Counted from the first letter of the stretch, positions 1 to 8,867 are shown. The stretch: 54,993 nt of DNA from Chitinophaga sp. CB10 (GCA_001870995.2 MLAV02000026.1:1-54993), one strand, 5' to 3'. The notes: generated by a model not told the origin, from the sequence alone. Numbers and translations are program-made.

Positions 1-15
1 TTCTTGTTGTTCCAT

Positions 16-65
16 AAAAAAAAACTGTGTTAAAGGTCTTGTTTTTTTAGCCTTTGACACAGTTT
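16..65 (-). terminator. Rho-independent terminator of the 69-5196 operon
   Basis: Arms at 22-36 and 51-65 form a 15-bp stem with one G.U-type mismatch; on the minus strand the stem is followed by a run of nine T (plus-strand A16-A24). It lies directly after the stop codon of the REC-kinase gene and so ends the four-gene operon. Confidence 0.85.
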
Positions 66-68
66 ATT

Positions 69-1136
69 TTACAGTCTCAATTGAGTGCCTTCGCCGTATT
101 TGGACTCGACGTTTATCGTGCCGCCGATCTTATTCAATGCTTCTTTTACAATATATAATCCTATTCCACTACCCGGTTTATTATTGTTCTTGGAACGGAA
201 GAACATTTTGAAAATGTTGTTCAGGTGTTCGCTTAATATACCTATACCATTGTCCCGGATGCAGATAGTAGCCTTGTGTGGTTCTACTTTCACTGAGAGA
301 TGTACCATTGGGTGGGCCTCTTCCGGTTTTTGATACTTAACAGCGTTGGAAATAAGATTGTTCAATATAACGCTGATCCGGAAGGTATCCCCCCGGAAGT
401 CGATCTCCTGCTCCACCTGCGTCTGGAATCGTATATCCGTGTTCTGCGGCTGGAATACGGTGATACAATCGTTCAGCAGGGTGTTGAAATCGATTTTCTC
501 GTATTCGATCTCCAGCCTGGAATTGCGGTAGTATTCAATGATCTTCTGGATAAAACCGTCCAGCTTCAACACGCAGCTTTCCACCATGTTCAGGTAGCCG
601 TTGGGGTCAGTTACGCTGTTGTCCAGCCGGGAGAGGTTAATGATCCCCAGTACGGACATCAGCGGCGACCTCAGGTCGTGCGAGGTGGAGTAGATAAACC
701 GGTTGAGTTCATCATTGGTTTTCTCCAGCTCCTGGATCTTCTCCTTCAGCTGTCGCCGGGTGGAGTAAATCTCGTAGGCATTGTTGATGGTACGGTGCAG
801 CTCATGCTCATCCCATGGTTTTTTTACATAGGAAAAAATATGGCCTTTGTTGATCGCATCGATGATATCGTCTACATCGGTGTAGCCCGTCAGGAGTATG
901 CGCATAGGGTCCGGCAGCACATCCTTGATTTCGTTGAAGAACTCAACCCCTGTGGATACCGGCATCTTCTGATCGGCAATAATGATATGCACCATTATCT
1001 CCTTCAGCAGCAGCTTGCCTTCCTGGGCTGAGGTAGCGGTATAGATTTCATAACTTCTGCGGAAGCTGGCCTTGAACGCATTCAGGTTATGGATCTCATC
1101 ATCGATATATAATATTCTGATTCGGTTCTCTTTCAT
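69..1136 (-). CDS. Response regulator-histidine kinase hybrid (REC-HisKA-HATPase_c)
   Basis: A 355-residue cytoplasmic signalling protein with no membrane segment. The receiver domain (about 5-122) has the acidic pair D12/D13, phospho-acceptor D55, T83 and K106. A coiled coil (about 125-147) leads to a HisKA dimerisation helix with phospho-acceptor H153 (SHDLRSP), then a HATPase_c domain with DNGIGI and GSGIGLYIV boxes. In this arrangement the receiver normally gates the kinase, so it may take phosphate from the upstream 7TMR-DISM kinase and relay it. It is the last gene of a four-gene operon, 18 bp after its neighbour. The receiver aligns without gaps to the lone regulator at 45187-45651. 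No DNA-binding output domain is present. Output partner unknown. Confidence 0.9.
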   Translation of the reverse strand: MKENRIRILYIDDEIHNLNAFKASFRRSYEIYTATSAQEGKLLLKEIMVHIIIADQKMPVSTGVEFFNEIKDVLPDPMRILLTGYTDVDDIIDAINKGHIFSYVKKPWDEHELHRTINNAYEIYSTRRQLKEKIQELEKTNDELNRFIYSTSHDLRSPLMSVLGIINLSRLDNSVTDPNGYLNMVESCVLKLDGFIQKIIEYYRNSRLEIEYEKIDFNTLLNDCITVFQPQNTDIRFQTQVEQEIDFRGDTFRISVILNNLISNAVKYQKPEEAHPMVHLSVKVEPHKATICIRDNGIGILSEHLNNIFKMFFRSKNNNKPGSGIGLYIVKEALNKIGGTINVESKYGEGTQLRL

Positions 1137-1154
1137 CTGGTAGTTATGGTTAAG

Positions 1155-3326
1155 CTACAGGTGACTGGAAAGGTCGAGTGGTAAATATATAATAAATTCG
1201 GCTCCTTCTCCGGGCGCGGAGTTTACAATTATCTTGCCCCGGTGCTTTTCAATGATGCTGAATACGATAGAAAGTCCCAGACCGGTACCTTCTCCCACAT
1301 CCTTGGTCGTGAAAAACGGATCGAAAATTTTCTCTTTCACCTCGGCAGACATTCCAATACCTGTATCGCGGATAGTAATGACAACAAATTCTCCTTCCTG
1401 GCGGGTGGCAATCGTAATAGATTCCTGCCCCTGCTCTTTTTTGCTCTTGATCGCATTCAGGGAATTGCTCAGGATATTCATAAATACCTGGTTCACCTTA
1501 CCTGCATAACATTCAATTTTGGGCAACTCACTGTATTCCCTGATGATATTGACGTTGGAAGGAATACCGTTTCTCAGCAGCACTAACGTGGAATCCAGCC
1601 CTTCGTGGATATCGATGGATTTGACATCGCTTTCATCCAGGCGACTGAAGGTACGCAATCCTTTTACAATTTCTGCCGTTCTGGCGGCGCCATCTTCAAT
1701 ACCTTTTATCAGCGAGGATATTTCTTCGTGGATGTAATCAATATCAATTTCGCGCTTGAACTGTTCAATGCTGGCCAGTTCCTCCTGTACGTTTTCGACG
1801 CCTTTCAGTTGTGAATACCGGTTTAGTACTTCCTGGAGGTCCGCTATATCCAGCTTCAGCGGTTTGATATTTGAAGTTACGAAATTGATCGGGTTGTTGA
1901 TCTCGTGGGCAATACCGGCCGTAAGCTGACCGAGGGACGCCATTTTCTCCTTCTCCACCAGCCTGGTCTGCGTTTCCTTCAGGTTCGTGAGGGCGATGTT
2001 CAGGTCCTTGTTACTGTTTTGTAATTCCTCTGTTCTTTCCTGCACCTTAGCTTCCAAAATGATATTTTGCTCCCTTACCAGTTGCTCGTTCTCCTTGGAG
2101 ATCTGCAGGGCGAGGGCCTGGGAAGCTTCCTTCTCCGCCTTGAAAGTATTGATCTTATCGGCCAGGGCAAAAGACAGTAATACGACCTCCATGCCGGAGC
2201 CGATCACAAGGATATGACTGGTGAAAATATTATACGGGATAATGCCGATGTCCTTCAGCACAAAAGTGATCACCGCGAGGATGAAGATCGTCCATGCAAA
2301 CACGAATATCCGCGCTGGTTTTGAATGGCGGAATGCCTGGGAAATGGCAAACAGCAGGATGAAGCTCACGCCGGTAATCGCCAGGAAGTCGATCATGGCA
2401 TAGGCGATGGAGTAATACCCTAACAGGCTGAGTACTAACGTGCTGGAATATACGATGATAAACAGGGTGAATATCCGGTAAGCCCATGGGGCTTTTTCCT
2501 TTACATGAAGGAAGTTTTGCACAAACAGCAGTACGGAAATGCCGGACAATGCTCCCGCCCAGTTCACGCTTTGTTCGGTAATAAACAGGTTGTCGTGCCA
2601 GAAGAAGCGGTAGCCGAACCCGTGGATGATCATCTGCGTCAGCCCTACAAAGAGGATGTACAGGATGTAATAGAAATAACTCCAGTCCCTTACCGAGAAG
2701 AAGATAAAGGTATTATAAAACACCATGACGAGGATGATCCCGATGTACAGGGATAGGAGCAGGTCGTCGTTATAGAGCTTATTGTAAATTTCCCGGGTGG
2801 TGCCTATGTAAATCGGCACCAGGATGGTTTCCCGGCTTTGGATACGGACGTAAAACGTTTGGGCCGTCGCGTTAGGGATACTGATATTGTAAATAAAGTT
2901 CTGGTGGATAACAGGCCTGGATTTGAACGGCCGCAGCTCCCCGCCGGGGATCATCTGGTAATGGCCGTCCGCATCGGGGAAATAGAGGTCGATCAGGTCC
3001 AGGATGGGATAGGTGACGTTAAACATCAGGTCATTTTCCCCTGAATTATTGAGCACTGTAAACCGGAGCCAGATGGCGTCTTTGGTGAGGCCGAAGTTGG
3101 GGATCTGCTTTTTCAGCTTTTGGAAGCCGTTGCTCTGCACGGCGTCTTTGAACTGCATTTTCCCTGAGGGGTCCAGCAAAAACTCCAGCTGGCCGTATTC
3201 TGCCAGCTGGAGCGGATAATTTTTGGATATGTGGATGGTATCTGCCCAAGCTGGTAAACGAAATAGCGTTACTAACAGTAACAGGCATACGAACTTTGAA
3301 TATACCGGTTGGATCAGATGTCGCAT
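1155..3326 (-). CDS. 7TMR-DISM sensor histidine kinase
   Basis: A 723-residue membrane kinase. After an N-terminal signal segment (about 1-29) comes an extracytoplasmic 7TMR-DISM ligand-binding domain (about 40-180), seven transmembrane helices (about 185-395), a coiled coil, a HisKA helix with phospho-acceptor H474 (GIAHEINNP), and HATPase_c with DTGIGM and GEGTGLGLSIV boxes. The family couples an extracellular, often carbohydrate-like, ligand to kinase activity; the ligand here is unknown. It starts 11 bp after the ThiF-like gene and is followed after 18 bp by a REC-kinase, so the two probably form a phosphorelay. There is no DNA-binding regulator in the operon. Confidence 0.93.
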   Translation of the reverse strand: MRHLIQPVYSKFVCLLLLVTLFRLPAWADTIHISKNYPLQLAEYGQLEFLLDPSGKMQFKDAVQSNGFQKLKKQIPNFGLTKDAIWLRFTVLNNSGENDLMFNVTYPILDLIDLYFPDADGHYQMIPGGELRPFKSRPVIHQNFIYNISIPNATAQTFYVRIQSRETILVPIYIGTTREIYNKLYNDDLLLSLYIGIILVMVFYNTFIFFSVRDWSYFYYILYILFVGLTQMIIHGFGYRFFWHDNLFITEQSVNWAGALSGISVLLFVQNFLHVKEKAPWAYRIFTLFIIVYSSTLVLSLLGYYSIAYAMIDFLAITGVSFILLFAISQAFRHSKPARIFVFAWTIFILAVITFVLKDIGIIPYNIFTSHILVIGSGMEVVLLSFALADKINTFKAEKEASQALALQISKENEQLVREQNIILEAKVQERTEELQNSNKDLNIALTNLKETQTRLVEKEKMASLGQLTAGIAHEINNPINFVTSNIKPLKLDIADLQEVLNRYSQLKGVENVQEELASIEQFKREIDIDYIHEEISSLIKGIEDGAARTAEIVKGLRTFSRLDESDVKSIDIHEGLDSTLVLLRNGIPSNVNIIREYSELPKIECYAGKVNQVFMNILSNSLNAIKSKKEQGQESITIATRQEGEFVVITIRDTGIGMSAEVKEKIFDPFFTTKDVGEGTGLGLSIVFSIIEKHRGKIIVNSAPGEGAEFIIYLPLDLSSHL

Positions 3327-3337
3327 TTAAATTGATG

Positions 3338-4456
3338 TCACTTTATTTGTTTGAAAATTTGTTCCAGGTCTACATAATATCTGCCTGACTCAATATTTCC
3401 ACCCAGGCTCAGCTCCCGGCATACATGGCCGATTGCCGCCCCGCCCAGCATCACTGCCGAGGCCAGCTGGGGCCAGGTGGTGATTGTTTTCCCTATTTCC
3501 TGCAAAGAGTGCTGCATTTTCGGAGATAACGAACTGAAGTCGACGATACTATCTACCAGTGCCATTCTTTCCGGCCCCTGCATATTGCGTACAGCCGCTG
3601 GGGTGAGGGTGGCCGGCACTCGTCCATGCAAGATAGGTAAATCGGGCTGGAGATCAAATCTTTCAACGTCTACCATTCCCCGGTCGCTGGTATCCATCAG
3701 CACGGGGATTTGCAGGCTGCGGGCCTGCTGCCGGGCCAGTATCTTCACGTCCAGTCCGTCGCATTCCTCTACTAGTATATCCAGTTTTCCACCTTCGGTG
3801 AGAAACCGGTGTATATTTTCTTCCGTGATTCCTTCATCATAACAGGTCACCGGCAGGAAAGGATCGATTTCTGCGATTTCCCTGGCTACGATCACCGTTT
3901 TTAAAACGCCTATATTGTGGACGCCGGTGCGGATGCGGTTCATATTGCTGAGGTCCAGCCGGTCGAAGTCGGCTATACGAAGTTCCCCGCAGAGGCGTTC
4001 TATGGCTAGTGCCATTGCTACGGACTGCCCTACGGACAAGCCAATGACCCCGATTTTCTTTTTACTGAGTATATCGCGTTGTTCGGTGGTGATTTTTTGC
4101 TGGTTCCTGCTGGTGCGCAGTTCAATGAATTCCGCTTCGTCCAGGAGGTGTACGACCTTTGCGGACCAGGGGTAGTACACCCATACGCCATATGCTTCCG
4201 GCGGGGTGCTGCCCAGGTGGGCGGCTGCCAGTTCCCGGATCTGCTGATCGGTCAGTCTTTTGGATGGGTGACGGAGCTTCATGAGTTCTGCCAGCTGTGC
4301 CTGCAATTCGTCGAACACGGCGATGGCCGGATTTTGCTGCAATAGCGCTGCCAGTGCTGAGGCTTGTCCGGGGTCCTGCAAGCGGTAAAAGGTTACTTTC
4401 CTGTCCTGATTTTGTTGCCTGCCTGCTGCTAGTGCCTTAGCTAACGTTGTGTTCAT
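3338..4456 (-). CDS. ThiF/MoeB-type E1-like adenylyltransferase (Rv1355c-like)
   Basis: A 372-residue protein with a unique N-terminal part (about 1-130) and a Rossmann-type E1 fold. The nucleotide loop is IGLSVGQS (about 137-144), followed by an acidic DFD (163-165) and NMNR (171-174), the arginine-finger position of ThiF/MoeB enzymes; ECDGLDVK (231-238) fits the end of the fold. The usual zinc CxxC pairs of MoeB are not seen. The family adenylates a carboxyl group, often a peptide C-terminus. The layout resembles mycobacterial Rv1355c/MoeY, which carries an extra nitroreductase domain that is missing here. It follows the acyltransferase-like gene by 17 bp in the same operon. Substrate unknown. 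Confidence 0.8.
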   Translation of the reverse strand: MNTTLAKALAAGRQQNQDRKVTFYRLQDPGQASALAALLQQNPAIAVFDELQAQLAELMKLRHPSKRLTDQQIRELAAAHLGSTPPEAYGVWVYYPWSAKVVHLLDEAEFIELRTSRNQQKITTEQRDILSKKKIGVIGLSVGQSVAMALAIERLCGELRIADFDRLDLSNMNRIRTGVHNIGVLKTVIVAREIAEIDPFLPVTCYDEGITEENIHRFLTEGGKLDILVEECDGLDVKILARQQARSLQIPVLMDTSDRGMVDVERFDLQPDLPILHGRVPATLTPAAVRNMQGPERMALVDSIVDFSSLSPKMQHSLQEIGKTITTWPQLASAVMLGGAAIGHVCRELSLGGNIESGRYYVDLEQIFKQIK

Positions 4457-4473
4457 TTCTCTGGTGTTTTATG

Positions 4474-5196
4474 CTATCGGACCATCGGCATATCGCTGGT
4501 GGCGGCGGACATGATGCGGAGATCATAGTCGACCTGCATTTCGCCTTTGGGTCCTTTTTCAATAATCGTCTGAACCGGGTTGTGTCGCAGACTCAACATC
4601 CGCTCCCTGTCTTCCGGGTGCGCACTTTTAAGTTCCAGCGGATCTTTGAGGATAAGTGCAGTAGCGATGAGGTCTTCTTTGGGATAATAAAAAGTGCCCT
4701 GGTTACCGATATTGGTCATGATCTGGTAACCGGTGCGGATACTGTTACGGAAAGTCGTCTGGGCGCAGAAGCCGAGGAAGGTGGTAACGGGTAACTGGTT
4801 CAATACGGCATTGACTACACGGAAGAGTACGATACTGCCGATACCCCATCCTGCCACCTCGCGGGAGTTCCACAATCCGCAAAACTCGCCGGTGCCGCCG
4901 GCTGCCGCCAGCTCCTTCACGATATCAAATATCCTTGGGTCCATGGTGTTGATGGCCGTTTCGATGGGCAGCGGTACGGAGCCGCCTGCCAGCTGAATAC
5001 GGCATCCGCCATACATTTTGGTATAGTCGTCGTTGCTTACGGTGATGATATAAGTATGAGGCTCGTACATCCAATCCACGTTGGCGGAAGTCACTTTTGT
5101 AACGCCATACGCTTCCAGTACTTTCCGATGCCCTGCAATGTACTGCAGGCATTCTTCCGGATACTCTATCGCCTTGAATACTCTAACCTTAAGCAT
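4474..5196 (-). CDS. GNAT-like / N-acyl amino acid synthase-like protein
   Basis: A 240-residue soluble protein without signal or membrane segments. The order of strands and helices, with a GGCRIQ strand near 65 and a GEFCGLW...FLGFCAQTTFRNSIRTGY block, suggests a GNAT fold of the kind seen in acyl-homoserine-lactone and FeeM-type N-acyl amino acid synthases; this is a fold-level guess, not a clear family match. It is the first gene of the operon with the E1-like protein and two kinases. An ATGACCAAY repeat also found three times upstream lies inside the gene (4712-4719, encoding MTNIG). The start at 5196 follows an AT-rich stretch; no better upstream start is seen. Confidence 0.5.
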   Translation of the reverse strand: MLKVRVFKAIEYPEECLQYIAGHRKVLEAYGVTKVTSANVDWMYEPHTYIITVSNDDYTKMYGGCRIQLAGGSVPLPIETAINTMDPRIFDIVKELAAAGGTGEFCGLWNSREVAGWGIGSIVLFRVVNAVLNQLPVTTFLGFCAQTTFRNSIRTGYQIMTNIGNQGTFYYPKEDLIATALILKDPLELKSAHPEDRERMLSLRHNPVQTIIEKGPKGEMQVDYDLRIMSAATSDMPMVR

Positions 5197-5234
5197 GTAA
5201 CTGGGATGCTTTATAAAAAATTTATAACCTTATT

Positions 5235-5375
5235 TACCGGGATTGGTCATGCTGCTCGAACAAAACCGGAATAGTTTTTATTATTACAGTTTTCCACTGA
5301 TATTGGTCATACTAACAACGGAACCCGCCAGCACAGGCTTTGCACTTTACAATTATTGTTGGTCATAGTAGCAAG
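5235..5375 (-). repeat. Three-copy direct repeat, core ATGACCAAY
   Basis: Plus-strand TTGGTCAT occurs at 5243-5250, 5303-5310 and 5359-5366 (spacing 60 and 56 bp), each with partly similar flanks. A fourth copy with the longest similarity lies inside the downstream gene at 4712-4719. On the minus strand each copy opens a very short frame (19, 8 and 6 codons, all starting Met-Thr-Asn); the stop of the first overlaps the start of the second. The repeats could be operator sites, short leader peptides or decayed copies of the internal gene segment. Confidence 0.6.
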
Positions 5376-5653
5376 GGTTGCAATTCTATCTCCGCAGTTA
5401 GCAGCGCCCGGGATAAACAGTTTCATTAGCTGAAAAAGATTAAAATCAATTCATCTTCACATGAAGGTAATGGTAAAATAGTATTATTTCCAGAATTATC
5501 CATAAAGTCAACCCGTATTTTTCACGGCAGAAACGGGTAAAATCACCTGGGGCGCTGGTTCTCAATAAAATAGAGCGACCGAAATATTTTAAGGAAATCG
5601 TAAACGTAACAAGCTGGTGCAAAATTTGATAAATTTTTTTACCGGTTAACAAG

Positions 5654-5661
5654 TAGATTTG
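5654..5661 (+). promoter_or_regulatory. Putative -7 box (TAGATTTG) of sod
   Basis: Exact match to the Bacteroidota TAnnTTTG box, 36 bp before the sod start codon. No TTTG at the expected 19-21 bp spacing was seen; the nearest ends at 5628. Confidence 0.5.
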
Positions 5662-5697
5662 TATGCCCATCAGTTATAACAAATTCAATCTTTTTAT

Positions 5698-6435
5698 ATG
5701 AACAAAAGAGAATTTATCAAGCTTACCGGCCTTGCCGGCGCCGCGGTGTTAAGCGGCCCGCTTTCAGGTCTGGCTAATACGTCAGCTACCGTGAAAACCA
5801 ATTACGACGATCCTAAGGCGCCATTTACCCTCCCGCCACTGCCTTACGGTTTCGACGCGCTCGAACCGAATATCGACAAGCAGACCATGGAAATCCACCA
5901 TGATAAGCACCATGGCGCTTACGTGAAAAATCTCAACGAGGCCATTGCCAATACGCCATATGCTTCGCTCACGCTGGAGCAAATCCTGAAAAAAGTAGGA
6001 AATGCGCCAACTGAGAAGGCTATACGAAACAATGCCGGCGGGCACTATAACCACAGCCTTTTCTGGACCTTGTTATCTCCCCAGAAAACTACGCCTTCCG
6101 AAAAGCTGAAAGCTGCCATCACCAAGGATTTTGGTTCCTGGGAAGCCTTCCAGCAAAAATTCAACGACGCGGCCAAAACGGTGTTCGGCTCTGGCTGGGC
6201 ATGGCTCATCGTGACGCCGGGTAAAAAGCTGGCGGTGATCAACACCCCCAACCAGGACAATCCGCTGATGACCAATCTGGTGAAAGACCAGGGCGCGCCC
6301 ATCCTCGCGCTGGACGTGTGGGAACACGCTTATTACCTGAAGTACCAGAACAAACGCCCTGATTACATCAACGCATTCTGGAACGTCATTAACTGGAATG
6401 AAGTAGAGAAGAGATATAAAGCTGCGGTTTCCTGA
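5698..6435 (+). CDS. sod: Superoxide dismutase, Fe/Mn family, with export signal
   Basis: A 245-residue Fe/Mn superoxide dismutase that converts superoxide to oxygen and hydrogen peroxide. Metal ligands read as H67 (first His of HHDKHH), H119 (NHSLFW), D206 and H210 (DVWEHAYY). The core matches the usual length of about 200 residues; the extra 40 or so at the N-terminus (KREFIKLTG, then an Ala/Gly/Leu-rich stretch) look like a Tat-type signal with KR in place of RR, so the enzyme probably acts outside the cytoplasm. Whether the metal is Fe or Mn cannot be told by eye. It stands alone, with a strong terminator after it. Confidence 0.93.
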   Translation: MNKREFIKLTGLAGAAVLSGPLSGLANTSATVKTNYDDPKAPFTLPPLPYGFDALEPNIDKQTMEIHHDKHHGAYVKNLNEAIANTPYASLTLEQILKKVGNAPTEKAIRNNAGGHYNHSLFWTLLSPQKTTPSEKLKAAITKDFGSWEAFQQKFNDAAKTVFGSGWAWLIVTPGKKLAVINTPNQDNPLMTNLVKDQGAPILALDVWEHAYYLKYQNKRPDYINAFWNVINWNEVEKRYKAAVS

Positions 6436-6457
6436 TAACCGGGTAATTAATTTTTTT

Positions 6458-6505
6458 ACGGGGAGATATAAACGCCGCGGCATTTATATCTCCCCGTAAT
6501 TTTTT
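6458..6505 (+). terminator. Terminator of sod
   Basis: Perfect 15-bp stem (6458-6472 with 6483-6497), 10-nt loop, followed by AATTTTTT on the plus strand. The minus strand lacks a T run, so it serves mainly sod, although the minus-strand operon ending at 6534 would also read into the hairpin. Confidence 0.9.
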
Positions 6506-6533
6506 AACCCCGTATCAACCCTATGCCGGTGGT

Positions 6534-8162
6534 CTATTTCCGCTTAAAGAACACAAACCCGTTTTTTTCCCCTATCACTTCCAGGTTCGGATGCTGGCGG
6601 TAAGGCGTTGCATCGGTGATCCTGCAAATGAAGTAAGCCGGCTTGTCCAGCTGCCCGTTCAGCAGCCATTCCGTATCGTAATAATTTTTATTACTGTGCG
6701 GCATTTCGCGGGAATAATAGTGTTGGGCATAGCTATGATAACTCAGCGCTTTTACATATACATCCTTACCCTGTAAGGATTCAAAGAACTCGATGGCGGC
6801 GCGCTGGGAGTAACCTTCTATCTTCGGTACAAAATGCACCACCGTTACCTGTATGGCGAGGATGGTACTCACAAACAGCATGATGAGGCCCTGCTGCATT
6901 TTCTGCCTGGCCAGTAATACGCCGCTGATCACCACCAGCAGGGCGTAACCCAGCCCATAAGCCGCTTCCGCTGCGGACCATGGCACATCCGCCTGCAGGT
7001 TTGCCACCGCAAACTGATCATGAATGTAAGGGATTAGCTGCTCCTTGTACACGCCCACCAGGGGGAGTGCGCCAATGGCCAGGCCCAGTACGATCCCGAT
7101 GAACAGCAGCAGGGTCAGGTTCCACCAGCGGAAGGTCGTTTTGCCTTCTGCCAGCCGGTACACCTGCACTGCCGCCAGGAAGGTGAGCGGGAAATAACAG
7201 AGCGAGGAGTAGTGGACGATCTTTGTTTTTACGATGGAAAAGAGGATCAATACCACCCAGAAGAGTACCCACATCCATTTGATGAAGTCCTTCAGTTCAA
7301 AAGACAGGGAAGCCGAGGTGTATATCGACTTCTTACGATTCCGCTGCAGGTAGTTGAACAGGAACACGCTTGCCGGGAAGCAGCCCACCAGCAATACTAT
7401 CCAGTGATAGAAGAAGGGGCCGCCATGGCCGGCGTCTTCCGTTGTCAGCAGGCGGATCTGGTATTTTACGAACTCGTTGACAAACCACCAGCCATGCGTC
7501 AGGATTTCGTACCCGAACCAGAGCAGCGTGGTGCAGCAGGCGAGCAGGGCAATGATCCCGATATGCGAAAAGCGGATGGCGATGCGGCCTTTGTTGGCTA
7601 TCCAGTACACGATGAGTACTAAAATAGCCACCAGTATGGCTACCGGCCCTTTGGTCAGTACGGCCAGGCCCAGGAATAATCCGCTGAGGGCGGCCGTTGC
7701 AAAGGTCTTTTGCGTATAGGCGATCCGGTAAGCAAAGTAGATGGCCAGGAAAATGAAGAGGTTGAAAGTAGGGTCAATAATGCCCGACTTAAAATAAAAA
7801 TGCGGCAGCCAGGAGCCGGCGTACACCAGTACCCACCAGAGGCCCAGTTTGGCGTCCCCGTGTTTTTTGCCGATGGCGTAGACAGACAGGAGGGTCACAA
7901 TACCGATGATGGCATTGGGGAACCTGGCTGCGAAATCGTTGACGCCAAACAGCATCATACTGCCGGCCTGCATCCAGATGAACAAAGGCGGCTTTTCCCA
8001 GAAGGGTCTGAAATCAATTTGAACTTGGCTGAAATTGTGCGTTACAATCATCTCCCTGGCAGCTTCGGCAAAGTTTATCTCATCCCAGTCGAAGAGGTGC
8101 GCCTCCCCGAGGAACGGTATAAACAACAATGCCGCAAATAGGGCAATCAACAGGTATCTCAT
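6534..8162 (-). CDS. ArnT/PMT-like glycosyltransferase (GT39/GT83 type)
   Basis: A 542-residue integral membrane protein with about 11-12 hydrophobic helices. The first extracytoplasmic loop has DWDEINFAEAAREM, the acidic DE motif shared by lipid-sugar-dependent transferases (ArnT, protein mannosyltransferases), followed by PFWEKPPLFIW, also typical. Such enzymes move a sugar from a polyprenyl-phosphate carrier to lipid A, protein or another envelope acceptor; the acceptor cannot be deduced here. It is third in the operon after an LptF/G permease and a PAP2 phosphatase, 19 bp from the latter, which supports a role in lipid or LPS modification. Confidence 0.85.
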   Translation of the reverse strand: MRYLLIALFAALLFIPFLGEAHLFDWDEINFAEAAREMIVTHNFSQVQIDFRPFWEKPPLFIWMQAGSMMLFGVNDFAARFPNAIIGIVTLLSVYAIGKKHGDAKLGLWWVLVYAGSWLPHFYFKSGIIDPTFNLFIFLAIYFAYRIAYTQKTFATAALSGLFLGLAVLTKGPVAILVAILVLIVYWIANKGRIAIRFSHIGIIALLACCTTLLWFGYEILTHGWWFVNEFVKYQIRLLTTEDAGHGGPFFYHWIVLLVGCFPASVFLFNYLQRNRKKSIYTSASLSFELKDFIKWMWVLFWVVLILFSIVKTKIVHYSSLCYFPLTFLAAVQVYRLAEGKTTFRWWNLTLLLFIGIVLGLAIGALPLVGVYKEQLIPYIHDQFAVANLQADVPWSAAEAAYGLGYALLVVISGVLLARQKMQQGLIMLFVSTILAIQVTVVHFVPKIEGYSQRAAIEFFESLQGKDVYVKALSYHSYAQHYYSREMPHSNKNYYDTEWLLNGQLDKPAYFICRITDATPYRQHPNLEVIGEKNGFVFFKRK

Positions 8163-8181
8163 TATAGTAGTCTATGTTTTT

Positions 8182-8856
8182 CTATGCTGGTGCATTGGCG
8201 CTGATAACAGCTTCCGGGCAAAGCTCCGGTGCCGATGTGGTGTTCCTGAACCGGAAAATAGCGAACACCGCAACTGCGCTGAGGGTGCCAACTATACTAC
8301 CAACGTAAACATCAGCAAAAAAGTGCTGCGCGAGGTAGATTCTTGTGTAACCCGCTACCAGTGCCAGTACTGCAAATCCAAATCCCCAGCGCTTTTCCGG
8401 CGAAATGAGGGAGAGGAAGCAGAACATGCAAAAGGCGCCGGCGGAATGGCCGGACGGAAAACTGTTGCTACTATGAACAGTTACCCATTTTACCGTATGC
8501 ACCAGTATGCTGGCTTCATCGCCAAAATAGCTGATGGGCCGGGGTGCATTGAAATAATGTTTGGCTACCTGGACAATCAGCACTGCCAGCAGAAATGACG
8601 CCAGGCCGATAAAGAACAGCCTGAATCGTTGCAGGATCAGCATCATTAACAGTAATAAACTGAACATGATGCCATCTCCCAGGTAGGTTAATACAGAAAT
8701 CAGTACATCAGCCCATGGGGAATGAACTCCATTGATTCCAAGAAAGATCTCCCGTTGGCTGAAGCTGATTATTGTTACTCCGCCTATGACAAGCCATAGG
8801 AAGAACGGCAGAAAGAAGTAGGCGTTCTTTCTGAACAGTGTAAACAGCGTTTTCAC
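8182..8856 (-). CDS. PAP2-family lipid phosphatase
   Basis: A 224-residue membrane phosphatase with about six helices. The three catalytic motifs are present: KHYFNAPRP (99-107), PSGH (134-137) and TRIYLAQHFFAD (171-182, with R172, H178 and D182). Family members dephosphorylate undecaprenyl pyrophosphate, lipid A or phosphatidic-acid-type lipids at the outer face of the inner membrane. Sits between the permease gene (11 bp) and the glycosyltransferase (19 bp), so recycling of a polyprenyl carrier or lipid A dephosphorylation are the natural guesses. Confidence 0.92.
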   Translation of the reverse strand: MKTLFTLFRKNAYFFLPFFLWLVIGGVTIISFSQREIFLGINGVHSPWADVLISVLTYLGDGIMFSLLLLMMLILQRFRLFFIGLASFLLAVLIVQVAKHYFNAPRPISYFGDEASILVHTVKWVTVHSSNSFPSGHSAGAFCMFCFLSLISPEKRWGFGFAVLALVAGYTRIYLAQHFFADVYVGSIVGTLSAVAVFAIFRFRNTTSAPELCPEAVISANAPA

Positions 8857-8867
8857 GTTTGTAGGTT

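Larger units (their letters stand above)
5197..5697. other. 500-bp intergenic region with ATGACCAAY repeats and the sod promoter
   Basis: Divergent region between the minus-strand operon and the superoxide dismutase gene. The operon-proximal half carries three copies of ATGACCAAY (minus strand), described separately. The other half is AT-rich and contains the putative sod -7 box. No convincing protein gene was found; the 74-codon minus-strand frame at 5446-5670 looks spurious. Confidence 0.7.

Noticed and set aside
5446..5670. 74-codon minus-strand frame in the sod upstream region
   Set aside because: Overlaps the predicted sod promoter, lies in AT-rich DNA and has no ribosome site or coding character.
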